From JACQMJ01 sp964373495 (GTDB lineage Bacteria; Patescibacteriota; Minisyncoccia; Sungbacterales; SURF-37): a DNA stretch of 14,826 nt. The number at the start of each line of letters is the position of its first letter. Position 1 is the first letter of the stretch. The notes below the pieces were generated by a model. It was not told where the DNA came from, did not search any database, and saw only the letters and a list, made by a program, of their open reading frames with translations. A program made the translations under genes and the position numbers. Of the stretch, positions 7,108-13,773 are shown in pieces. The stretch lies in the NCBI GenBank assembly GCA_964373495.1, contig CAYJUW010000020.1:1-14826 (forward strand). Reading direction: 5' to 3'.

Positions 7108-8288
7108 ACCGTTCCGCCCATCGCCCGCCTGCCCTCCCGCGACACGGATTCGGCCTCATTGAGACGGTCGTCGGAGCGGCCATCTTGACCGCCGTGCTCC
7201 TGGGCCTGGCCCAGGTTGGCCAGCTCACCTCCCGGCTGGTCAGTGCTTCAAATTTGCGGCTCCGAGCGGCGTTCCTGGCCGAGGAGGGAATCGAGGCGGT
7301 GCGAATTCTGCGCGACAGCGGCTGGTCCGCAAACATCGGCCCCAAGACCCCCTGCACCGATTACTACCTCTCGTCTTCGGGCGGCTCCTGGCAGATTTCC
7401 ACCAACCCCGCGCCGCTTGTGGACGGCATCTTTGACCGGCGGGTGCGGTTTGAAGCCGTGAGCCGTGATGCCGCCGACGACATCACGGGTACCGGTTGCG
7501 CCGAGGCGGGGACCGATCCGGGCAGCCGCAAGGTTACGGTGAGTGTCCTATGGCCCGGCCGCGGCCAAGCCATCCCGCCGTTGAGCACGGGTCTCGTTGG
7601 CTACTGGGACTTTGACGTGAACGCCGGCGGCGCCACGGCCTACGATCTCTCGGGTAATGGGAACCACGGCACGCTCACCAACATGGACCCGGCAACGGAT
7701 TGGGTGGAAGGGAAGATCGGGACGGCGCTGGAGTTTGATGGGAGTAATGATTATGTGGCTCTGCAGAATCTGGCGAGCATAGGGCTGACCGGCAGCATGA
7801 CTATATCGGCATGGGTGAAGCCCAATTCTCTGACTGCGGACGATAACGCTATCATCTCCAAACGCGTTGCCTCCAGTGATAGGGGGTGGACATTAAAACA
7901 CACAACCGGCAACAGATTTCAAATTGAAATTGCTAATAGCAGTACCGTTACGGGTTCTCGCGCAAGTGCAAATACTTTTGGGCTAGGACAATTTTATCAC
8001 GTGGTGGGGGTATATGACGCACCTGCAGGAACGCTCGATATATATGTCAACGGTGTGCGTAATAATGGGACCCAGTCCAATTGCAACCCATGCCCATCTT
8101 CTCAATATAATTCGACGGGCGCTCCTAGTATTGGACGGCAGCCGGCTAACAATAGTTATTTCGACGGCCTCATTGACGAGGTCCGCATTTACAACCGCGC
8201 GCTCTCGGCGGACGAGATCCGCGCGCTCTACCTCCTCACCACCCGCCTGACGATCTCCACCTACTTCACCAACCTCTTCAATAACTGA
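7104..8288 (+). CDS. PilV-like pseudopilin with an inserted LamG/concanavalin-like domain
   Basis: The product has 394 residues. The prepilin cut follows G15 in RHG|FGLIETVVGAAIL, with Glu at mature position 5. Residues 16 to about 155 look like an ordinary patescibacterial PilV-type pilin (AAFLAEEGIEAVRILRD; SRKVTVSVLWPGRG). A LamG domain follows at about 160-375, recognisable by LVGYWDFD, DLSGNGNHGTL, ALEFDGSNDYV, MTISAWVKP and IDEVRIYNRALSADEI. The last residues, RLTISTYFTNLFNN, look like the normal C-terminus of the pilin, so the LamG domain appears inserted before the final strand region. LamG/ConA-fold domains commonly bind glycans or proteins, so this is a candidate tip adhesin. GC falls to about 47% over 7801-8160 against 63-72% in sampled neighbouring lines. 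Confidence 0.86.
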   Translation: MNRSAHRPPALPRHGFGLIETVVGAAILTAVLLGLAQVGQLTSRLVSASNLRLRAAFLAEEGIEAVRILRDSGWSANIGPKTPCTDYYLSSSGGSWQISTNPAPLVDGIFDRRVRFEAVSRDAADDITGTGCAEAGTDPGSRKVTVSVLWPGRGQAIPPLSTGLVGYWDFDVNAGGATAYDLSGNGNHGTLTNMDPATDWVEGKIGTALEFDGSNDYVALQNLASIGLTGSMTISAWVKPNSLTADDNAIISKRVASSDRGWTLKHTTGNRFQIEIANSSTVTGSRASANTFGLGQFYHVVGVYDAPAGTLDIYVNGVRNNGTQSNCNPCPSSQYNSTGAPSIGRQPANNSYFDGLIDEVRIYNRALSADEIRALYLLTTRLTISTYFTNLFNN

Positions 8289-8299
8289 GCCGGAATGCG

Positions 8300-8396
8300 A
8301 AGTTCAAAAATAAAAATTCAAAATGGCGCGCCGCGCCATGCCGGACGAAATAAAGGATCTCGTCGAGGTCCTTCGGGTTGCGCCCTCAGGATGACA
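8300..8396. repeat. Composite repeat: 7-nt words, 17-nt GC palindrome and TCCTTCGG...CTCAGGATGACA motif
   Basis: Three units sit side by side. First come seven-base words (GAAGTTC, AAAAATA, AAAATTC). Then comes ATGGCGCG-C-CGCGCCAT (8323-8339), perfectly self-complementary except for its centre. Last come a hairpin GGATCTC-GTC-GAGGTCC (8355-8371) and, running on from it, TCCTTCGG then CTCAGGATGACA (8369-8396). This last unit resembles a widespread intergenic repeat of the form TCCTTCGnCTnCGCTCAGGATGACA that I recall from many bacterial genomes. Its ATG is the most likely start of the next gene. Confidence 0.65.
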
Positions 8397-9929
8397 ACTC
8401 CGTTATCGTGTTGCATTGTACCTCGTATACATGCGCGCACGCGGCGAGGATTTTCCCTCATTGAGGTCGTGGTCTACGTGGCCATCTTCGCCGTTCTCTC
8501 GGCGCTCACGGTGAATATCCTCCTCTCATTCTCCCAGGAGCTGGCGGCCATCCGGGTGACCCGAGCTTTAAATGCCAACGCCGTGGTGGCCATGGAGCGC
8601 ATAATCCGGGAGATCCGGCAGGCCAAAGACATTGTGGAGAGCGAGAGCACCTTGGGTTCGAGTCCGGGCGCGCTGACCCTCGACACCTACGTCCAACCCG
8701 GCGGCGAGGCCGCGATCAAGCGGAAGTTCTCGGCAGCGGGCGGTTCGCTCGCCCTGCAGGAGGGCTCAAGCCCATCCATGCCCCTCACCGCCGGCGTCAC
8801 GGTTACGAATCTAACCTTCTGGAGCACGGTTCAGCCTAACGTCTACTACGTCCGGGTTTCGGGCAGCGACACAAATGACGGGGCAACGCCTGATACCGCC
8901 TTCCGGACGATCACCAAGGCGGCCTCGGTGGTAGCACCGGGCGTCACGGTCTACGTCGGCGCCGGGACGTACGCCGAGAGCAATATCAACCCGGTTGTTT
9001 CGGGCACGGCCGCGAGTCCCGTATCCTTCATCGCCGATGTGGACGGCGCCAAGACCGGAGACCCCGGGGCAGTGGTCATCAACGGCGGAGGCGTCAATCA
9101 ACCCGTCGTGGGGATAAACGGCCGCTCCTACATCGTCGTTGACGGATTCACCGTAACCAATGCCGGCATCCAGGGAGTGATCGTGAAATCCGGTTCCAAT
9201 AATGTCACCATCCGGAACATCATCAGCCATTCGAACGATGGCGACGGCTTTGCGGTGAACAACGCCAGCGACGTCACCTTCGCGAACATCCTTTCTTACA
9301 ACAACCCCGGCGACGGCATTGAGCTCGATAAGGGTAGTCGTATCACCATCCGGGATGGCACCTTCTACGGCAATAACGACCGCGGCATCCGCATCGAGGA
9401 CAGCTCGAGCAACGTCACGCTCCGCGACAATATCATTAACTCCAACCCCAACGGCGGCATCAAGCTCGCCGCGAATTCGACGGGCGGTTACTCCGGGGAC
9501 TATAACCTCAACACCGACGGCTACCAAATTTCAGCCTCGCCCGGGCCGCATGACATCAACGCCGACCCGAAATTTGTGGATCCAAACGGCGCCGACAATA
9601 CCCTCGGCGGATCGGGCTGGGCCGATGATCAGTTCCAGCTCTCCCAGATCGCGAGCGGCCAGGGCTCCAATTCTCCCGCCCTAGACGCGGGGTCCCAAAG
9701 CGCCTCGGCCGCGGGCCTGGCCAATCGCACCACGCGCACCGACCAGGCGGCCGATAGCGGCGCTGTGGACATGGGCTTTCACTACCGCATCCCCCAGCCC
9801 GGCGCGGCCGGCGGCCAGTTGCCTGCCAGCCAGGCCATCCGCGTCGAGCTCACCCTCTCGGCCGGAAGCGGCAAGTATGTGAAGCAGCAGACCTTCTACG
9901 GCACGGCGGTGCTGCGGGGAAGCTACTAA
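8391..9929 (+). CDS. PilW/PulJ-like pseudopilin with an inserted right-handed parallel beta-helix domain
   Basis: From the ATG at 8391 the product has 512 residues. The prepilin signature is RRG|FSLIEVVVYVAIFAV, cut after G20, with Glu at mature position 5. The pilin part continues through NAVVAMERIIREIRQAKDI to VTNLTFWSTV. From about 8838 a beta-helix domain of roughly 320 residues starts with a DUF1565-like motif (YYVRVSGSDTNDG, AFRTITKAASVV, VTVYVGAGTYAES). It continues with repeated coils (NNVTIRNIISHSNDGDG, SNVTLRDNIINSNPNGG) and ends DSGAVDMGFHYRI. The pilin resumes with QAIRVELTLSAGSGKYVKQ and ends FYGTAVLRGSY. An ATG at 8295 would extend the leader through repeat DNA; 8391 is preferred but its codon also lies in a repeat. 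Likely a surface-exposed tip pilin; the ligand is unknown. Confidence 0.85.
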   Translation: MTTPLSCCIVPRIHARTRRGFSLIEVVVYVAIFAVLSALTVNILLSFSQELAAIRVTRALNANAVVAMERIIREIRQAKDIVESESTLGSSPGALTLDTYVQPGGEAAIKRKFSAAGGSLALQEGSSPSMPLTAGVTVTNLTFWSTVQPNVYYVRVSGSDTNDGATPDTAFRTITKAASVVAPGVTVYVGAGTYAESNINPVVSGTAASPVSFIADVDGAKTGDPGAVVINGGGVNQPVVGINGRSYIVVDGFTVTNAGIQGVIVKSGSNNVTIRNIISHSNDGDGFAVNNASDVTFANILSYNNPGDGIELDKGSRITIRDGTFYGNNDRGIRIEDSSSNVTLRDNIINSNPNGGIKLAANSTGGYSGDYNLNTDGYQISASPGPHDINADPKFVDPNGADNTLGGSGWADDQFQLSQIASGQGSNSPALDAGSQSASAAGLANRTTRTDQAADSGAVDMGFHYRIPQPGAAGGQLPASQAIRVELTLSAGSGKYVKQQTFYGTAVLRGSY

Positions 9930-9932
9930 TGC

Positions 9933-10136
9933 GATGCCAATCTATAAATGAAATGCCAACCCGCCTGCCTGCGCCAATTGACGGGCTTCAGCTTCTCCTC
10001 ACCTTTGCATCCGCAAAACATGGCTAGAAGATTCCAAACTGGGCGGCAATTGGCGGGCAGGTCTACAAATATGCGAATACTTTTAGGGCGGATTCGCAAT
10101 TCGCCAGATTGGCATAAAATTCGCATATTGGCATCA
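9933..10136. repeat. TGCCAAT/ATTGGCA palindromic element, copy C, with a nested second inverted repeat
   Basis: The element starts GATGCCAAT and ends ATTGGCATCA like copies A, B and D but is about twice as long. Inside the left part is an extra inverted repeat with arms CCTGCCTGCGCCAATTG and CAATTGGCGGGCAGG, enclosing about 75 nt of unrelated sequence. The TTCGCAT-type spacer lies at the 3' end, so this copy is reversed relative to its downstream gene compared with the other three. Confidence 0.8.
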
Positions 10137-11285
10137 CATGGGGGGCAGGCCGTGATCACCACCCTGGTCTTCTTTCTCTTCATAAGCGTCGCGCTCCTGG
10201 CCTCGTTCGCCTCGATCGGGCTCCGGGAAACAAAGGCGAGCCGCGTGGACATGCGCGCCAAGCAGTCGTGGTTCCTGGCCGAAGCCGGCCTAGAGGATGC
10301 GCTCTACCGCGTTCTCACCGAGAAGAATCTGGATAGCCAGGAGACCATTTCCCTTGATGGGTTCGCGGTAACGACGACCATCACCGATGCCAACGGGACA
10401 AAGGACATCCGCGCCGCGGGCAATGTCTCCTCGGCCATCCGCCTGGTGCGCTCAGTAGTCCGCCTGGGCAAGACATCGTCATCCTTCTCCTACGGCATCC
10501 AGCTCGGCAACGGCGGCCTGGACATGGGCCAGAATTCCGCGGTGAACGGCAGCGTGTTCTCCAACGGCTCCGTCACCGGTGCCAACGGCGCCCAGATTAC
10601 CGGCAACGCCGAGCTGGCCGGATCGTCGACCATTACCGGAGTCAGCGTCGGCGGCACGACCCAGACCGGCCTGGCGCCGCGTTCCCTCCCGATCAGCGAC
10701 GCGGTCATCAGCCAATGGAAGGATGACGCGGCTTCGCTCGGCACGATTTCCAGCGGCACCTGTAGCCAGGATTGGTCGCCGCCCACCACCCCCTACACCC
10801 TGCCGGGCGGGGTCCTGGCGCAGACCCTCGTGCTCAATAACAATCAGACCCTCATCCTCGAGGGAACGGTGTGGGTCAAATGCAACGCGGACATTTCAAA
10901 TGGGAGTACGATCCGGCTCTCCCCGGCCTACGGCTCGCGTTCCGGCCTGCTCATCGCCGATGGCTGGATCCACCTCCAGAATAACGGCCAGTTCTCCGGA
11001 TCGGGCACGGCCGGCAGTTACCTCATGCTCCTCTCTACCGCCTCGGGCGGCGGGCACCACGGCTCGGCCATTGACCTCCACAATAACGCCGCCGGCGCCA
11101 TCTTCTACGCCGGGAGCGGCCTCATCCACCTGCATCAGAACGTCGCGGCCACGGCCCTCTCGGCGGATCGGGTCGAGCTTGAAAATAACGCTTCGATCAC
11201 CTACGAGAGCGCGCTTTCGACCCTGACTTTTGCCATGAAAGCCAGCGGGGGCGGCGACATCCGGCGCTGGGAGGAAATCCCCTAA
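10128..11285 (+). CDS. PilX-like minor pilin with a long beta-rich C-terminal domain
   Basis: The open frame continues upstream through repeat DNA to 9948, but the recognisable protein starts around GGQAVITTLVFFLFISVALLASF. This is a PilX-type N-terminal helix without the canonical Glu at position 5, followed by RAKQSWFLAEAGLEDALYRV, a typical PilX segment. The remainder (about 300 residues) is rich in Gly, Ser, Asn and Thr with short repetitive strands (NGSVFSNGSVTGANGAQITGNAELAG), suggesting a beta-solenoid. The chosen start is TTG at 10128 (385 residues); GTG at 10152 is an alternative. The ATG at 10138 is one base out of frame, beside a run of six G. It lies between the other minor pilins and pilM. 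Confidence 0.78.
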   Translation: MASHGGQAVITTLVFFLFISVALLASFASIGLRETKASRVDMRAKQSWFLAEAGLEDALYRVLTEKNLDSQETISLDGFAVTTTITDANGTKDIRAAGNVSSAIRLVRSVVRLGKTSSSFSYGIQLGNGGLDMGQNSAVNGSVFSNGSVTGANGAQITGNAELAGSSTITGVSVGGTTQTGLAPRSLPISDAVISQWKDDAASLGTISSGTCSQDWSPPTTPYTLPGGVLAQTLVLNNNQTLILEGTVWVKCNADISNGSTIRLSPAYGSRSGLLIADGWIHLQNNGQFSGSGTAGSYLMLLSTASGGGHHGSAIDLHNNAAGAIFYAGSGLIHLHQNVAATALSADRVELENNASITYESALSTLTFAMKASGGGDIRRWEEIP

Positions 11286-11289
11286 CGGT

Positions 11290-11421
11290 GAAATCCGAAG
11301 CACGAAGCACGAAAGGCGGAACAAATCCCAACGCCCCAAATCAAAAGTTCCAAACACGTTCCGGATTTGTAATTTCAAATTTGTTTCGGATTTCGAAATT
11401 CGGATTTCGAATTTTTCGTTC
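11290..11421. repeat. 7-nt-period palindromic element (GAAGCAC / GGATTTC), copy 2
   Basis: The left part is GAAATCC, GAAGCAC, GAAGCAC, GAAAGGC. The right part is GGATTTC, GAAATTC, GGATTTC, GAATTTT in seven-base register. The centre shares AAACACGTT with copy 1. The element fills the gap between the PilX-like gene and the pilM promoter. Confidence 0.82.
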
Positions 11422-11450
11422 GGAAGCTTCCTCTCTCGGCGATGAGAAGT

Positions 11451-11456
11451 TATACT
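11451..11456 (+). promoter_or_regulatory. -10 box TATACT for pilM (very short leader)
   Basis: TATACT lies 10 bases upstream of the pilM ATG, so transcription would start about four bases before it. The ten bases TATACTGGAA are identical to those before the histidine kinase start. No good -35 hexamer is visible at the usual distance. This would give pilMNO its own promoter inside the cluster. Confidence 0.5.
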
Positions 11457-11466
11457 GGAACTGGCC

Positions 11467-12555
11467 ATGTTTAAGTTCCTGACGCATCGGGTTTTGGAGC
11501 CGCCGGCCTTCGGCCTCGATATCTCCGATCTCACCGTCAAGGTGGGCTGTCTGGAGCGGCGGGGCAATACCATCCGCGTAAACTACTTCGGAGAATTTCC
11601 CATCCCCGAGGGCCTGATCGTGGGCGGCGAGATCCAAAAGGAGCCGGAGCTCACGGCCCTGATCCGCGCGTGGTTCCGCGGCCCCGAGGCCCGGCCAGTG
11701 CGCATCCGCACCTGTATCGCCTCGCTCCCCGAGGAGAAGAGCTTCGTCAGGATCCTGGAGCTGCCCAACGTCAAAGCCGAGGATGTCGGCCACGCCGTGC
11801 GCTGGGAAGTCGAGGGGGTCGTGCCGCTCCCGGCCGAGGAGATTTTCTACGACTATGAGCTCGTGGCCGGCCCGGCCCCGGCGGCTGGCCACCGCGACGT
11901 CCTGATCACGGCCTTCCCGAAGAAAATCATCGAGAGCTACCACCGGATCCTCACCGGGGCCGGGCTCTTGCCGCTGGCGCTGGAGCTTGAATCACAGGCC
12001 ATCAGCCGGGCTATCGTCACCGACGCGCTCGCGGCGCGATCGCTCATCCTCGTAGACATGGGCGCCGTGCGGACTTCCTTCATCATTTTTGCCGGCGGCT
12101 CGCTCGTGTTCACCAAGAGCGTTGGCATCGGCGGCCGTGATTTTGAGCGGGCCATTGCCGAAGGACTCGGCGTTCCGATTGCAGAGGCGCGCCAGATCAA
12201 AATTGAGGCCGGCATCACCCGCACCTACCGCGGCGGCCGGGTGTGGCGGGCGCTGGAGCCGCTTCTGGCCCGTATGGTCTCGGAGCTGAAGGATGTGCTG
12301 GCATTCTTTCGCGACCACCCCCGCCGGTTGCATGCCGAGCTCGCGGACATCAGCGCCGTGTACCTGTGCGGCGGAGATGCCAACCTCATTGGTTTGGAAA
12401 AGTATCTGGCTACGGCCGTGAAAAAGCCGACCGTGCTCGCCGAACCTTTCGCGCGCCTGGCCCTGCCGTCCGGCGCGGTTCCGCCCATCCCCCGCAACGA
12501 CGCGATGAAGTATACGACCACCATTGGCTTGGCCCTCCGAGGCATCGGCTTTTGA
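11467..12555 (+). CDS. pilM: Type IV pilus assembly protein PilM (actin-like ATPase)
   Basis: PilM is a cytoplasmic actin/FtsA-like protein that binds the PilN N-terminus and links the PilNO complex to the motor. The product has 362 residues, the usual size. Actin-fold motifs are FGLDISDLTVKV (15-26, phosphate 1), LILVDMGAVRTSFIIF (from 193, phosphate 2, with D197 and T203) and LCGGDANLIGL (about 300-310, adenosine loop). SFVRILELPNVKAEDVGHAVRWEVE is a typical PilM stretch. The ATG is placed close behind a TATACT box. pilN follows after TGCCAAT copy D. Confidence 0.94.
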   Translation: MFKFLTHRVLEPPAFGLDISDLTVKVGCLERRGNTIRVNYFGEFPIPEGLIVGGEIQKEPELTALIRAWFRGPEARPVRIRTCIASLPEEKSFVRILELPNVKAEDVGHAVRWEVEGVVPLPAEEIFYDYELVAGPAPAAGHRDVLITAFPKKIIESYHRILTGAGLLPLALELESQAISRAIVTDALAARSLILVDMGAVRTSFIIFAGGSLVFTKSVGIGGRDFERAIAEGLGVPIAEARQIKIEAGITRTYRGGRVWRALEPLLARMVSELKDVLAFFRDHPRRLHAELADISAVYLCGGDANLIGLEKYLATAVKKPTVLAEPFARLALPSGAVPPIPRNDAMKYTTTIGLALRGIGF

Positions 12556-12557
12556 TG

Positions 12558-12651
12558 TGATGCTAATTGTGCGAATTTAATGCCAATCTACCAATCGCTA
12601 ATGCGGTATTCGCAATTCGTTGATTGGCATAAGATTTGTAGATTGGCATCA
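12558..12651. repeat. TGCCAAT/ATTGGCA palindromic element, copy D
   Basis: It starts TGATGCTAAT, then GTGCGAATTTA, ATGCCAAT, a middle palindrome with GCGGTATTCGC, ATTGGCAT, AAGATTTGTAG, and ends ATTGGCATCA. The orientation relative to the downstream gene (pilN) is as in copies A and B. A small hairpin GCGC-GAA-GCGC follows between the element and the pilN ATG. Confidence 0.85.
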
Positions 12652-12669
12652 TAGTGCGCGAAGCGCGAT

Positions 12670-13206
12670 ATGCTCAACCTCAACCTCCTCCCCCCGGCTG
12701 AAAAACTCGCCGTGGCCTACGAACTGCGTACCCGGGCGGTGCTGGCCGTGGGCGCGGCGGTCGCCGCCGTGTTCGTTGTTGCGCTCGTGCTCCTCCTGCC
12801 GACGTTCTTCTTCCTGTCGTTCCAGAAGGCCGACGTGCTGCGCCTGCTCGAGCTCGACATGGAGGTTCGGGCTCGGGCTGGCATCACCGCGCAGATTCTC
12901 CGCATCCAGCAAGCCAACCGTATGGCGCAGACGGTCGTGCAGCACGAGGCCAATCGGCCGAAATTCTCCCCGCTCTTCGCCTCTGTCCTCCGCGCCGTGC
13001 CCTCGGGGGTGCGGGTCGATGCCCTGGAGTACCGCGCCAAGGCGCGCGGGCTCGACATCGTCGGCTTTGCGCCGAGCCGCGAACATCTGCTGTCGTTTCT
13101 CAGGAACCTTGAGGCCAATCCGCGCCTGGGACGGGTCTCTTCCCCGGTGGCTAACCTCGTCCGCGGCACGGACATAAGTTTTTCCATCGCCGCGGAGCTC
13201 AAATGA
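12670..13206 (+). CDS. pilN: Type IV pilus alignment protein PilN
   Basis: A bitopic inner-membrane protein of 178 residues. The N-terminus MLNLNLLPPAEK carries the NLLPP motif that inserts into PilM. One transmembrane helix lies at about 24-50 and is followed by a coiled-coil-like stretch and a periplasmic/exoplasmic ferredoxin-like domain (FASVLRAVPSGVRVDALEYR; LDIVGFAPSREHLLSFLRNLE). The stop overlaps the pilO start as ATGA (13203-13206), so translation is coupled and equal amounts are expected. The length is normal for PilN. Confidence 0.93.
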   Translation: MLNLNLLPPAEKLAVAYELRTRAVLAVGAAVAAVFVVALVLLLPTFFFLSFQKADVLRLLELDMEVRARAGITAQILRIQQANRMAQTVVQHEANRPKFSPLFASVLRAVPSGVRVDALEYRAKARGLDIVGFAPSREHLLSFLRNLEANPRLGRVSSPVANLVRGTDISFSIAAELK

Positions 13207-13745
13207 ATCTACTCCATCTCCCGCCGGGTAAGAAACGATTCTGGACGGCTGCGGCGTTGGCGGCCACGGCGGTCGCCGGCATGGTTGCGCTCGAGGTTTC
13301 CGGCCTGGCCATTGTGCGCCGCGATGCCCGGGTCCTCGCCGGAGCGCGCCGGGAGCTGGCCCTACGCGAGGAGCAGCAGCGGGACCTGATCGCCGCCGGC
13401 CGGATTTTAAACCGCCTCGAGCCGGAGCGCTCCCTCCTCGCCGCGAGCTTTGCCGACCCGGACGAGCCGCTGGCGTTCATCGAGACGATCGAGCGCCTCG
13501 CGCGGCGCTTCGGCGGCCGGGTCGAACTCCGGCTCACTGGCGAGGAGAACCGCGCCGATGCCTACGACATCGTACTCGATGGTCCGTTCCCGGGGGCGCT
13601 CGCGTTCCTGGAGCATCTCGAATCCTTGCCCTACCTGGTGGAACTCGGCGAGGCGGACCTTCGCCGGGGCGAGGGCGCGGGGCGGGGAGCAACCGTTCGG
13701 CTGACCATCGGTTTGCGACTCGTTTCTGCCCCGAGCTCGCGCTGA
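13203..13745 (+). CDS. pilO: Type IV pilus alignment protein PilO
   Basis: The PilN partner, 180 residues. One N-terminal transmembrane helix (about 13-38), then a heptad-rich segment (ARRELALREEQQRDLIAAGRILNRLE) and a PilO-type C-terminal domain with ADPDEPLAFIETIERLARRFG and YDIVLDGPFPGALAFLEHLESLPYLVEL. Assignment rests on its position after pilN, the topology and the GPFPGALAFLEHLE stretch, which is typical of PilO families. It starts in the stop codon of pilN. Confidence 0.88.
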   Translation: MNLLHLPPGKKRFWTAAALAATAVAGMVALEVSGLAIVRRDARVLAGARRELALREEQQRDLIAAGRILNRLEPERSLLAASFADPDEPLAFIETIERLARRFGGRVELRLTGEENRADAYDIVLDGPFPGALAFLEHLESLPYLVELGEADLRRGEGAGRGATVRLTIGLRLVSAPSSR

Positions 13746-13773
13746 GTCCTCCGCCGTTCCCGGCCATAGCCCA

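Noticed and set aside
9933..10136. TGCCAAT copy C as a complete insertion sequence
   Set aside because: There is no transposase frame, no clear target-site duplication, and the extra internal part is itself a small inverted repeat; it fits a longer variant of the palindromic element.
10138..10155. ATG at 10138 as the start of the PilX-like gene
   Set aside because: In this frame translation stops after five codons at TGA; the PilX-like protein is in the adjacent frame. It is kept as a finding, not as the start.
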